This document shows, piece by piece, positions 1 through 13,204 of a stretch of 64,000 nt of DNA. Positions within the stretch are counted from its first letter, which is position 1, and every line of letters begins with the position of its first letter. The translations under genes and the position numbers were made by a program. The stretch comes from Caenorhabditis remanei (Eukaryota; Nematoda; Chromadorea; Rhabditida; Rhabditidae), in contig NC_071332.1 of NCBI RefSeq assembly GCF_010183535.1, positions 12,524,001 through 12,588,000 on the forward strand, read 5' to 3'. Below the pieces are notes generated by a model. The model was given only the letters and a program-made list of their open reading frames with translations, did not search any database and was not told where the DNA came from.

Positions 1-3000
1 TGGGCGGGGTGAAATGGAGGAAGAAAAAGGAGTAAAAGAAGAAGATGTCCGGTGATAGGATTGACCGAACAGTGGTGGTTTAGATTTGGAAGGGTTCAGA
101 AATGTTGGTGAGAGAGATGAAAAATTGGAGATTATTTAGTCATGGAATATAAGAGAACCTGACATATGAAAAATTCGAATCTGGGAGTTAAAAATGCTTT
201 TTTTAGTTTCTGATTGGAATCTTCTAAAAACCAAAGAAGAAAACTGACGAAAACTGATTTTTGGAAGTCCTAATCTCTCAATCTGGCTCAAAAAGGCAAT
301 AAGATTAATATCAGTTTCCTCGTTCAAAAAGCTTTCAATTGTATTAAAAATGTTGAATTGGTTTTGAGATTTGTAAAAAGTTCCGAAAGAAAGCATAAGT
401 GTGAGAAATCAGAAAGTTTTCAAAAGCCAAGGACCTCCTCGGTCTGCTAATGGAACTTTGGGAAAGTAGCTTAAAGAACTTCAGACATTACTCAAGACTT
501 CAGAAACTTACTTTTGGATGACGTTTTGAGTTTGTTCATAGTTAAAACCTTCTATAAAATTACATTTCATTTTGAAAAGATTTTTGAAGAACTCCATACA
601 AAGGAGACACTGGTATGTCACTTTCAGCAGATCTGGTTCCAATTTACCAAAAATTTATCTCAAACATCTCTTCCAAATGAGTTATTCTATACAAAAAAGG
701 TTCATTCACTACAAAAACACAGACTGTGACGTGGCATCGTGATCATCTCGATCAGAAGCAAAGAAATCGTGTCTGAAAACTACAAAAACGAGAAAAGAAG
801 AGAAGAAAAATAGAAAATGTGCGATGTTTCCTCTTTTGGGGCGAAAAGGAAATTGAGGAAGTACAACGACATGTACACTTATTATAATCGTTTAGGTTCT
901 GGTGAAGTTCGCGCTTTTTGGTTTTTTAGTTTTTTGTTTTTAAGGTTCCCCGCAGATAGGTCATGTAGAAATACGGACTGGAAGGGGGAAATGAATCGAG
1001 GAATGCAGGCATTAGGATATCCGGGCATAAAGATAGACATCCGAGCATTTATAAAAATAGATATAGTCTTAATCGAATCTGAGGAAATCTGTTCGGATAT
1101 CGGCTCATTCATATCTTTAGGTTTTCGGACAGAGTCCATGTAGGAAAAAAGGAAACCTGAGGTAGAAAGAGAAGAAACTTGAGAACAAGGAGATATAATA
1201 TCATGAGAAAAATATAGTTTTTTCTCTCCAAAAACTTTTTTCTCTTCTCCGTTTTCTGGTGTTCAATCCATTGTGTTACCAGCTCAAAAGACGACTCGGA
1301 AGCTTTGAATAAGTCGAGAACCTAGTCCATAAACGAGCACAACCTAGTTTTTTTCTATCCTCCCTTGTTTACCACACCAGCTTCTTCTTCTTCTTTTTCA
1401 CACTCTCGGACTTTTTTCAACAACGACGACGACGACATCGGCGAAATCTCCGGAAAAGAAAAAGCGCTCTTTTTTTGTCGTCATCTAATTAATTTGGCGC
1501 CGAGCAGTACACTTACTTACTCTCCATCTCACTTGCAGTGTTTGTCTCTCTGTTATTTCTATGTCTAAAACACTCTCCAAACTTTAAATAATCTCTTTTC
1601 AAATGCACATAGCTAGTGCATTTCGAACGAGGTGTCTTTTCTTTATCTCGCTTTTTTGGAGATTTCTATTCTTGGAGAAGGAGAGAAAGAAGAGATAATA
1701 AACGGATAAAAAGGGGGTGTCCTCGCAGATGTGTCAGCTCAATTCTTGTGAAAAGGTCGGACCTCCGGATGACCTAATTTGGAGAGTAAGAAAATATTAA
1801 TAGTGGCATTTAGAATTCGGGAATTGTCAATGAGCAATGAATTGAGACTTGTTTAGGAAGAAATTGCGAGAAGATCTGAGAGAAATTTGAGGAGAAGTGA
1901 GAGGATATTTATGGAGATATGGTTTGAGAAACTAGAATTTACACACACCTCGACTCATCCGGAAAAAAACTCAAAAGAACGCAATTTCTGAAATTTTCAA
2001 TCCGAAACACCACGAGAAAAATAAAAACGTTATCTTGAAACTCTGGAACAATATCGTGTCTTTTGTAAATAACAAGTGTTTTTCATTTGCAAACTCACAC
2101 AGTAACTTTTGTAGAACTGAAGCCTTACTACAATATCTGAAATAAGCAAGCCTAGACCTCACAGCTCTCCTCCACACAAAAAATCCGGAGAGTCATTGAG
2201 ATCAACAGGAGGAATATTTGAAAATTGACACCATCCCTATGCAAAAACCTTTTTGCTGTGAACCAGCAGGGGGGTCGTCATCATTCTTTTCATTTTTTTG
2301 CTTTCTCTATGAAAGAAAATTGCGAACGAAGAAAACAAAGACATTTTCAGAAGACCACCACGACAGCAAAAAACTAGGCGGGAGAAAGGAGGAAAATGAG
2401 GATAGATAGATGGAAATGAGTGAGGAGAGGCCACTGGAAGGAGGATGCGAAAACGAGTTCGTCACCGGAAACTGGTCACTTCTCGGAAAAAGAAAAAAAA
2501 GAAAAAGCAAAGAAGAAATTGAGACGGAATTGATGAAAAAACGAGAAGGACATAGGTCACGGTTCACAATCACGGGCGGTCTCTTCGTGGGAATTGGTTT
2601 TTTTTTGTTTCGTTGTAAGGTGGATGGAGACGTTGAGGAATCTAGAGAGGGTCAATTTCGTGGAGGGGTTTCTTCAGAACGATTTTGTTGTAGGTCAGTG
2701 GGTATTGTTGTTGTCAACAGTTCTACGATAAGGCGGAAATACTATACTGTTTTCAGAAAGTACCAAAGTTTTTTTTTCAGACAACTGTGAGTAAGTGTGT
2801 AAGTCATGAATCTTTGGGAAGGACTAACTTTAAAATAATTTTAACACAAACGAAACGATGAATACAGTTCAGAATTCAAAACACGATATCTGATGTGATT
2901 TGACATTCTAACGGGTTGCAAGTCGACTTGAATTTCACCAAATTACACCAATAATTAGGAAGCGTTTGAATTCCGGAAACAGTGAACATAATGAATCATT

Positions 3001-3978
3001 GGGAAACAAATGAGCAAGAAGAAGGATACCGAACAGAAATGACCACCAACACATTCAGAAAACAGTCTCTGTTGAACACAGGAAGAATGAGTCAATGTAA
3101 TTTATAAAGTACTGGAAAAAAGTGTAAGTGAGGAAAAGGAGTAAAGGAGAATAGCATTGAAAGACATTACGAAACCGTAATGACTCTCTGAATGAGGAGG
3201 AAATCGAAACTGACGTAAACGATCATAGACGAAAGGCATTGCCACAACGAATTAACTGAACACTTCCCATGATTCTCGAATCGGATTCTGAATTGCCTCC
3301 ACACAGAAGGAGAATCTCCTCGATTCCCGCCCGCGAAGTGTCCATCGCACCATTGAAAAAGCTCTGGGGAGTATTGTGTATGTATGTGTTTCCTCTCCTC
3401 TCGGACCGAAAGTTTATTATACGAGTTCAATCTGACATGAATATTCACAACTGCGGATGAGGGAGAACCAAATGGAGCTCTTTTCTTTCTCTGCATCTTT
3501 TGCCGCTTTTTTGTGTCCTTTTGACGTTTAAGTGAGTGTTCATGACAGCTCGTCTCTGACGGAGAGAAGTTTCATTTTTTGGAAAAGTGACTGGCATGAT
3601 TTTTTCTATTCTGCAAACTTCCTCCATCACATCAAATCAAGTGATGACGTGAAATAGAGTTTCTGTTCTTTGGATTGAACGAAATGTTCTGGATTTTCGG
3701 AAGAGTTTCAAGAAACTTCTTTTCAGCAAAAACCAATTTTATTAAAAAGGAACATTTAAAAAACAAAGTGGAAAAATAAGAAAACAATAAGATCAAATTA
3801 GTTGAAACCACCACAGAAGAAGTCATCACACTCACTATCGATTGATTGAAAAAACGGAGAATCACAAATCAGCTGGATCAGCAAGCAGAGCCTTCTTCTC
3901 ACTGGTCGTCGCTGAATTTCTCATTTTTATGACTTCTTCTAAAATTGAATAGAAACTGAACGGGTGATTTTTTGCGTG
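1..3978. other. Non-coding stretch, no supported gene
   Basis: I see no multi-exon gene here that closes on either strand. Open frames are short, AT- or CT-rich and without family motifs. One isolated exon-like stretch on the + strand at 1729-1785 is described under findings. The right end (about 3630-3978) is downstream of the minus-strand EGF-type gene. Confidence 0.5.
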
Positions 3979-5605
3979 TTATTCGCCATTCTGACCTCCA
4001 TCTTTATCCTTTTCCTCCTTTTCTTCGTTGTTAGTTTTCACTGATTTCAGTGATTTCTCATCGTCAGAAGCTTCGAGAAGTCCTTTAACAAGTTCTTTAT
4101 CTACAGCTTTCCTGCCACTGGTGATGTATACTCCATTCAAATGTTGCTCAACACGACGGAGTTGACGCTTCTTGGCAAAGTGCTCACAACCTGAAATTTC
4201 AATTGATTGGGAGGTTATGGATCTCGAAACTTACACATATAAATCAGAGCCAATGGAATGATTGTGAGAATTCCGATTGGTCCAATACTTGAAGTGAAGT
4301 TGTTGTACCATTTGTAGATATCCTTGGTATCAGCAATCTCACAATACTTTCCAGAATATGGAACAGTACAAGTACACTCAGTCAAATCATAGTTCGGCAT
4401 TCCATTCCCGTGACAGTCAATTATATCACAATCAGCGCCCGCCCATCCGAGTTGACACTCAATGCAACTTCCATTCTGAAGACGTTCGAAACCGGCACAC
4501 ATCATTTTTCGATGGCAAAGTGTTCCAGTCCATCCTTCGACACAGAAACAACGGTCACCTGGAATATTTTTTTGCTCTATTTCTTCCAACCGAGAATCAG
4601 TTCCTGTTATTAGTGAGCACCTGAGCACATGCATCTATTTCCTATTATCATTGTAAAGTGAGTCTCAAAGAAAAAATAGATAGGCACAAATGCGATTACG
4701 TTCATTCCGGAAACGGAACGAACTCTGTAATTAAAGCTTATGTCAGAAAACAACAACAAAGAAATGATGGGTTCGAGAATAACATTTCTGAATAGAAGGG
4801 TAAAATTTATGTATGGAAATGAATGTAGACGGGTTAAGGGGCCAGTCTACTTCTGTGACTATCAGAGAAGGAATTTGGAAACATTTGAAAAAGAAACTAA
4901 TATGGATAGAAAGTTGACATCATGGGCAATCTAAATCTGCATCTGAGATTTTAGTTGAATACTGAAATAGATCAAAGTACATAGTTTTTAGTTTGGGTTT
5001 GATCGAAAACCAAGAAACAAATCAAAGATCAATTGAACAGATTTTACAAATCATCTAGTGAGGAATCTACAGTCGGAAATAACGGTTCTTGTAGCGATGA
5101 AATGAATATATTGGCTGAAATTGTTTTCCAAAAGAATCAAATCTCATTTTCTATACCTTGGAAGCTTCAATATCAGAGGTTTCCAATCGAAATTCCCGCA
5201 ACAATAGATGTTAGATTATTGTACTTCGGAGAATATATACGTTCTTATCATCCGACTTGGGCAATCATTTCGATGTTCAATTTATAGTCTAGATTCAGAA
5301 ATCAATCAGAACATCAACTTCAGTCAACAACTAATTGAAAACCAGATAGCGAGTCTGTTCCAATTTTTGAAAATGATCAGTTGCAAATAATTCTTCAAAA
5401 AACTATTAGACAATCAAGAAGAACTGCGCAAAAAGAAATAAAAACTATCCGGTTTGCCGTCTAAAGTTCACAGTTCTCTCCGTTCTTTCCCTTCTCCGAC
5501 AGTCAACAAACCTTCTGGAGTTCCATTGATACACGGCTTCTTCTTGCGTAGAACGCTGGCTACTAACACAATTAGTATAGTTGAAAGAAGAATCCTTCGA
5601 AGCAT
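3979..5605 (-). CDS. EGF-like single-pass membrane protein
   Basis: Exons on the minus strand are 5605-5512, 4558-4235 and 4190-3979, which join in phase to 209 codons. The ATG at 5605 starts a hydrophobic signal-type N-terminus (MLRRILLSTILIVLVAS). Two EGF-like stretches with CxCxxGWxGxxC spacing follow, at about residues 25-50 and 65-105; the first is split by the 953-bp first intron (CINGTPEG | DRCFC). A transmembrane helix lies at about 118-140, followed by a Cys-Cys pair and a basic then acidic tail of about 65 residues. It is probably a type I cell-surface protein of unknown function. The layout resembles the EGF-type gene at 39470-40858. Splice sites and phase support the model; the joining of exon 1 is inferred. 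Confidence 0.75.
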
Positions 5606-6343
5606 TCTCTGTTGCAGCAATTACCTAAAAACTCGAAGATTTCAAAGTTAAAGATATTTTCAGTTTCCATAAATTGAGCTAAGCTGTCTGGAAACGCGTC
5701 GCAGGCGCGACAGTTATTCTGGCTACGTCAAAAAACTAGATTTTTTATGTCTTCGTACTCCACTTAGGGTACAAATCAATTAAAATCAAGGTTTCAAAAG
5801 TCAAGTGGGTACGAATAAATCGAATGTAAAAGAAGTTTGTTAGACGAGGAAAAAGAGTAAATTTTTGGAAAATTCTGGGGGCAAGAATCAAATCGGAAAA
5901 GAAAAAAGAAAAGGAGAATGGTGTTGTAAACAGTGGAAGGGGTTAACATGATAACCTGCGAGAAGACAGAAATTGGAAATCAGAAAAAGATGGAAAAGAA
6001 GAATGAGAAGAAGACGAAGAAGACGTTGACGGAGAAGACGAAGAAGAAAAATAAATTGAGACGAGAAGAGAAGAAGTGGTCAATTTGATGGCGGTCCTGG
6101 TAATCAGTAACGATGATTGGAGGACGGAGAAGATGATAACTAAACAAGGTTAGAAGTCGTCGGCGTTTTCATCTGAATGAATTGTTTAGATGGAAAAGAA
6201 GAAGAAGAGATACCGTCCGTTCAATTGATGAAACTAAATATTTACTGATTTTAAATTTTTTGATACAAAAAATCGAAAAAAAAGTGATACATCTGTATAA
6301 ATTACAACATCTTCCAATGATCAAGCAAAAATTTAGAAAGAAT
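5606..6343. other. Intergenic region
   Basis: This AT-rich spacer lies between the EGF-type gene and the PEBP gene, both on the minus strand. It should hold the promoter of the former and the 3' end of the latter. I see no gene in it. Confidence 0.5.
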
Positions 6344-7261
6344 TTAGGCTCCGAGTTGCTTGTAGAGGATTGGAACGTAGTCATCGTATTCGGCTTGGAA
6401 GAGATTTCCGAATACTGGAGTTCCCAATCCATGTTTCTCGACGAAGGCAGCAGCCTTCCATCCTCCTCGTTTGTCTCCAGAAGTGTTCGTCAAATGACCG
6501 TGCTCGGCGTCCTCGATGCGTCCGGATTGCTTGTAGATGAGGTAGACGTAACGATGAAGACCGGTATTTGGTGGTGGTCCTGCACCGACGTACTCGGAAA
6601 GAGTGTCTCCCTTTGAGATGTCGTTTCCAGGAATATTGACAACAAGCCAGTGATGCCACTCGCGGTAGGTTGGCTCTTTGCGGGATGGAGCATCTGGGTC
6701 GGTTTTGATGAGAGTGTATAGTGCTCCTGGTTCAGCATCCCACTTCACTTCCGGTGCGTCCTTTACCAGGGTTGGGGTGAGCACGTTTCCGAGATTAGCC
6801 TGGAAAAATTCATATAACAATTAACGATAAAAGCGCTCAGGAAGTTGACAGTAGTTTAGTGAAATATGGAAAGATCTTCTCGCTTTTTTTAATAGTAACA
6901 GTCGTATTTTATCTATCACGATCTCGTTCCTTGATTTTAGAAATGGAACAGTAAATTCAAAGTCTTTCTATAAAATATATTTACCTCGACTCCCGAATTG
7001 AACTTTACCGAAACGACTTTCGATGGTGGATTCGACGCGAGCACGTCTGGAACGACTTCGTGCTTTTTGAATGCTTCAGCGGCCATTGTTGCAAACCCTC
7101 TAAAAAGAAAATACATATTTGGAGAAAATGCACGAAAAAACTTTGTAAGCGAAGAAAATAAGAAACCTTTGAACACGAGAAGCAGTGGTGGTGACAGCGA
7201 ACGGAGCTCTAGAAGCGAAAAACAAGGTGGGGAGGAGGGATCTGGTTACCAGGACGACCAT
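6344..7261 (-). CDS. Phosphatidylethanolamine-binding protein (PEBP/RKIP family)
   Basis: Exons are 7261-7167, 7099-6985 and 6799-6344, giving 221 codons. PEBP hallmarks are clear: [15 protein letters not shown] (the DPDxP box), [30 protein letters not shown] (the GxHR box) and a C-terminal [10 protein letters not shown]. These form the small ligand-binding pocket of this family, whose animal members bind phospholipid headgroups and can regulate kinases. From memory it is orthologous to C. elegans F40A3.3. The first exon encodes a basic, Ser/Thr/Ala-rich N-terminus without acidic residues, like a mitochondrial presequence; a second in-frame Met (MAAEAF) begins the conserved part. The ATG at 7261 is the only upstream start that stays in frame through the exon 1 donor. 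Confidence 0.93.
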
Positions 7262-8149
7262 CCTTAATTAAATTTGGATGTTTTTTGGAAATTTCACACA
7301 AAACGAGTTGTTTACATACCAAGAGGGTAGCATATTCGGTTGTTTTGTGAGGAAAACAAGCAGAATCAGTAAGGAAGAAAAGGAGAAACGCTTTGCGAAA
7401 CGAATATAGGTCGCAAGAAAAGATAAACGCGGCTGCGAGTAACTAAAAAGAAAGTCGCTATAAATAATGACAGACTTTTTAACATGGATAACAGCCAAAA
7501 TCCGCGATAAAAACGATACAAACAACTCTAAAATTGCAATTGAAAAAGAGTCGTCCACGAGGAGTACACGGACGCGTTCCGCACAGGACACAAACAAAAA
7601 ATCTGCCATGCGTCTTTAATCAAATTCCAAAAACTACGGTACCCTTCCAAAAAGTGAATAAATTTCAGAACTTTAAAATGGAAAACGCCCAAAGAAGGGA
7701 ACAAATTGTGGCGTAAACATGGTTGTTTATGAGGAACTTGCCAAATAGACAACAGGCGCTGCGACGCACTGCGGAGTTTCGTTGTTTCTCTGTTTCTTTT
7801 CCTCTGTGAAGTGCGAAGGTAAATGTACCAGTGTGAAGGGAATGATAATAATCAAAGAGCAGGCGAAACATTCATAAGTGAACATCTTCAAGTTAATTCA
7901 TGAAAAAATAAGGTTGGAGTGTCCTTCTTTCTTTCAGAAGTAAACTCTTCGATAAGTAGTTTTGAGAGTTTTGGTGTGTGTGTTCATCAGATCTGAGAAA
8001 ACTTATCTACTTTCCAATTATACAGAAAAATTGGACAACTTCTCAAAGTAACCAGATCCACACAATTGTCATGAAAGAGATTTATTATTACACAAAAATA
8101 AAACAGCGACCCATAACAGTTCTATGCAAAATAATGAAAGAAGATTTGA
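7262..8149. other. Intergenic region
   Basis: No gene is seen. It separates two minus-strand genes and should contain the PEBP promoter. The open frames on the + strand have no splice logic or family motif. Confidence 0.5.
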
Positions 8150-8785
8150 TCAGATTTCGATGGGATGACTTTTACGGTTCGAGTGCAACGGAGACCTCTC
8201 TTCGTTGGCGCGACGGCAGTGAAAGAAGCAGACGAGAAATATGGCGATGATGATGAGAGCAATCACGATGAGCAGTAGGGCAACAACCATTCTGGAAATT
8301 GTCGTTGATTTGATGCAAAGAGAGCTTTTTTGAAGTCAAAATAGGCAACTTTTCAGATATAGTTTTTTTATCCTGTAAGATTTTCTAAATCGAGATTTTA
8401 TCTGAATCTCATCGAAAAATTGGTAAACTAGAATCCAACTTGGATAATTTGAGTAGAATTCACTGTATCCTGCCTGAAAACGGGAAAACTTACCGATAAA
8501 TTCCATCGACTGTTTGTTGAATTTTCCTAGTAGTGTCATAATTGTCGTAGATTATTCCTGGAAAGTAGACAAATGAGTATTCAAATATGAAGTTATCAAC
8601 GATTCAGCTCACTCACAAACTATACTATCAATGTTATCCACACATACATGCACAAAGCACTATTATGGATTGAAACTATCCTAACACTAAGACTAACCGT
8701 CCGCAAAAAGAATACCTAAAAGACCGTTGAGAATTGCTTTCTGTTCCTCACGAATTGATGCACTATAACTGTCCATTCGTGACAT
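8150..8785 (-). CDS. Small single-pass membrane protein, unrecognised
   Basis: Three short exons, 8785-8716, 8557-8494 and 8291-8150, join in phase to 91 codons. Every intron has a good donor (GTATTC, GTAAGT) and a TTCCAG-type acceptor. The N-terminal half is soluble (MSRMDSYSASIREEQKAIL...), with no signal peptide. A strongly hydrophobic helix of Leu, Ile and Val follows at about residues 47-67, then a Cys/His/Arg patch (CFFHCRR) and a short Ser-rich tail ending HPIEI. A type III or signal-anchor topology is likely. I do not recognise a family. No exon encodes 60 residues, so a simple ORF scan would miss the gene. Confidence 0.65.
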
Positions 8786-11700
8786 GTTTCAGTTGATGAT
8801 GTTTTCACGGATCCTCTTTCAAACACTACTTCAGGGATACATTTGATCCAACCGGAACTGAAATAAATTGGGAAAATGAAATGTGACTTTGAAGGGAAAA
8901 ATGAAAAAAGGAAGAGAGGAAATTGGATTAAAATAATATGACGGACACAAACAACTGGAAAATTTTGGGGTGGATGCTCTTTACTTCTAAAAGTGCATTT
9001 TTTGAGACTGGGAGAATTTCAGCAATGCGTCAAAGTATATTATTATAAACTCATTGACGTCGTTTCAACCGTTTGTAAAATCAAAAATAATATTTTGAAC
9101 AAAGGACGGGAGCCAAGACTCTGACTTTTCATATTCACACTCGAACTACGGACTATGGTTTATCTAAACTTGTGAAAAAAGGCTAAGACTTCAGTTCACT
9201 ATATATTTATCACTGGAACTCGCAAAATATGCAAACGTGAAGCAATGACGACTGGTCGATCGAAACCAATATCTTGATATCACCTGTTTCTCCATTCAAA
9301 CTTTCAGAATACTTCAAGAATGCCAGGTGTCAAATCTAATTAGGGCAAATAAACGATAAATCTCACTCCGAAAAAACTGCTGATGTTTGTTGGTAAAAAA
9401 AAGCAGAAGAGAACTGAGAAAAAGTAAACTCTCGTAAGAAATTGGACGGATTTCTTTCTTTTTTTGTTTGCTCAAACAAGCAGGAGGTCTTGCGATGGAT
9501 GGATATATCTGGGAGAAAGAAGATAGTGAGAATATATAAACATAGGAAATAGTAAGGCTACAAAATATATTGAAAGTGCTAATTGGAATGGTTTCTTTGA
9601 CTGGGGATCTGTGAGAAACAAAACTGTAAGAATTGCTTTCAAAGGTGTTCGGAGAAATTTCAGAGTTCCGAAACAACTATTATCTTATTGATAGTGCAGT
9701 GAAAACATAGCTTCATGAAATTTGCAAAAATGAGATTCTCTCATTTTGTGAAACCAACGAGAATGCAACATTTAAAAAACTAATTTGAAATCGCCATAGT
9801 TGAAATTTGATACTTTGACACGCATTCTGGTTGGGGGAGTTGCCAATGAAGACTTCAGAAACCAAGACAAAAATACATTTTTGAAATGTTTTAGAAACAA
9901 ATTTATCTAGTTCCATTACAGAAAGGACTATCTGGAACTCAACTTGAATAGAATGAACCTTTGAATATAGTAAGCTTCAGAAAACGCAGTAGATCAACAT
10001 TTAGCCCAAGAACTTTGGAATCCGGTTAGAAACAGCATCAACAAACCTACTATTTTTTTAAACGTGCTTCTCTCAATTTGTCCTGTAACATTTACTAATA
10101 ATTTTCGATTTTGAAAACTGTCTACCATGTACCTCACAGCAGGAACCCTTCAGTACCTTTTGATTCAGTTTCAAATCAACATCATCTCACTTTTCAAAAT
10201 CATAGGACAACAATAAACAACAACAGTGTTAAAACAGAGTGGGGAGTCAAGAAAACAACAGAAAAGGTGAGAAGAATGAAGACAGAGAGTGTGATGTGCG
10301 TGCGCTTCTTCTTCTTCTCTTGCTCAATTATTAGTGAGCTCAAGTCGAGAAGACGACGCAAAAAGGAGCTCTCCTTTTGCCCTCCAGTTTGTTGTATTCC
10401 GTTTTGAGTTTGTGTGTTTGTTACATTTTCCGACACCCCGCTTCTTCTCAACCTTTTCTATAAACAATGGATTAGTTGGACAGATGACCCTCAAAAGGGA
10501 ACAGTCGAAAAGTTTGGATCTTTTTGAAAAATAATAGATGGAAATAGGGATGAAAGAGACGGAAATTTGATACTGAAGAGGTGGAATAGTAGGTGAGAAT
10601 GAAAAGAAGAGGGGACGAGAAAGTAGTAAAGTTGAAAATCAGCAGGTGAATATATTTTCGTTTGGGATTTGAGATAATTGGCTTGTTTTTGTTTAGAATG
10701 TATCTTTTTGGCCTGACTACTGAGCTAGACAGTTGAAAATTATAGATAACAAAGTTTTTGTTTTGTTCAGAAATGGAATCTTGCGGTTAGGCTCCACGGT
10801 TTCATTGCAAAATATTTTCAGTCGGAAAATATATTTGGAAATTTGAGAAAAGTTTGGAAAGAACATTAGACTTAAATCCTGATCGATCCAGTTGGAAGTA
10901 AAAAGTTCTACTGTAGTACTAGAATATTCGAATTCAATTCCTCGAGAAGGAGTTCAGAATCTAACCAGAAACACCAGCTAGCTTCATTTACAAATGAAGC
11001 CAAACTGAAGCAAACGGAATTCTAGAAGCTGTCCGAAATCAAAACCTAAAATTTCTCAAAAACTTGTTGTTCGAACCAAAATGGTCATTTTTATTGGGAA
11101 AGATTCCACCCACTCTCCTAAAAATCTCAATTTTATATGGCAATAGATGATGGACGAAATGTAGATTACCCTTGAAAATCAAAATCTCAAAGGAATTGGA
11201 ATAAACAAAAAATGTGAACATTTTGAACTCACTACTTGTCACACAAAAAAAGGAGTTTCTTTAAAAAGACCAACTTCTCAAAAAAGGAAGCAAAAAAAGA
11301 GAAAAGCCGGGGTATGTTGAGACACGAACAAAAAAGTGAGCGGCACGGATTCAGAAGAAAGAAGAAAGTCGCCGTGCAGCACACACACACTACCATAATT
11401 CGATTGCGCCACGCTTTGATTTTCGAATTTCGGTCCCACACGAATTCGTTTATTTGAGGAAGAAAGGGAGAAAGAAGAGTGAAACTTCTTTATCTAAATG
11501 TGATACATGTAAAATCTGAAATATGTATCGAAAATGTATTGGAAGGGCAAGAGAAGGGCGAGAAGAAGGAGAAGGTGGTGGGAAACGGAGAAAAAAGAAG
11601 AGCATGTTTAAAATCACACATCCATTAGTAGATTATGCCGTCTCTCCTTCTCTCCACGCTTCTTCTGAATTCCGTTTACCACTGAATTCATAATTATTAC

Positions 11701-13204
11701 ATGTTTCTAAATGTCCATGCACACGAATATTAGTCCGATTCAAGCCAAGGAAATATCAAAATCTAAAAATTTCGACAAGATTTATGTTGTTCTAAACGAC
11801 ATATCCCGTTAGAAGACAGGTGTTACAATGTGACAAGAGTTTCGGACATTTAGTGAAAACTGATATCTAGTAGTAGGGCAGGTACAAGTTCTTTCTACAT
11901 CATGTCCGTATTCAATTTCAATCGACGAGCACATAGAAACAGGGAAAACAGATATAAAGAGTAGAGAAGAAGGAATCGAGTTGAGGTTTTCTAAAGAGTG
12001 TTATCATAAGTTTTTCAACAGTTCACAAAAAACTTCATGTGAGTTTGAAGGATACCAACCATTTCAGTCCGGCGGTCAAAATACGCCAAAACACGTGTCA
12101 TCTGGAAAAGTAAATGATGGTACTCGGGTCAGACGAATCAGATTTCAGACGGTCAGAATTCTCGTTCCTAACCCTCAAAAGTTTGAAGAAATCACCTTTC
12201 GAGTGTCCGTGACTACAACTACATATAAACCAAGTCATACTCGGAAACGTCTGATTCCGTGATCTAAGCAAAATGTTTACTCTCTAGAAACGTAGTAGCC
12301 CTGATGATGTTATGAAACGACAGGAAAAGGGGAAAAGAGTTTCTTATTTTAAAATTAAAGATGTCGGAAGTTATTGAATTAGTGTATGCTCGAAATGACT
12401 TATTAGTTAGAAGGAGACGCCAACCAGAGGAAAGAGAGACAAAGAGAGTGAGAGAGATGGATTGACTTCATAATTCTCTTGGGTGATGAATTCTTTCAGT
12501 CCGGTAGAAAAAGAATAGGAAAAAGAGCGAAACAAAACATTTGCGAACTTTTTCGAGGAGAATACATATAGAATATACCACGCCTTCTTTTTAAGGATGG
12601 TGTCCGTTGGGAGTCGACTAATAAAATGTTTGTTTCGTCGAAAGGAAAAAGAAAATAAGATAGATTGATAGAACAAAACAATTGTGTCTGAGATACATTC
12701 ACAGTAATTTGTCATTCTGTATTCGAGAGTGAAGGGATGATAACTCGAGGAGAGTTTTGAAGAATATATGTAGAAATCAAATAGTCAAACTTGTGTTTTC
12801 TGGTTGCTTTAATCTGAGAGCAGCTGTGTTTGAAATGTTATATTTAACCGAAATCTTTAAAAATGCCAGAATATGTCACATTTTCCGGAGTTTTCCGACT
12901 ACTTTTAAACTATTTTGTAGAATTTTCGTATTCAAAATTTTATTAATTACTTTTTCAAAACCGTTCCTTTCAGATATACTGTTTATAATTCAGATCAACC
13001 CAGACAGTCTTCCATCTCTTCATATTTCTTCAGAATAGAAAATGTTCAACATTCTGCGTCTACACGATTTCATTTCTATCTTATTATTTCTTCTTCTTCG
13101 CCGAAGACTTCCGAAAATCAATAACCTGTTCTGAAGAAGTCAGTCATGTACATTTACACAAAGGTCACAATCTCTCGATATTAAAAAAGTTAATCTAATG
13201 AAAT
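8786..13204. other. Long non-coding stretch
   Basis: In 4.4 kb I find no exon series that closes. There are scattered open frames below 125 codons with no recognisable motif on either strand. It probably holds the upstream regions of the divergent small membrane-protein gene (-) and the pseudokinase gene (+). Confidence 0.45.

Noticed and set aside
9314..9916. Minus-strand open frames of 120 and 67 codons
   Set aside because: Composition looks random, with no family motif, credible start or splice partners.
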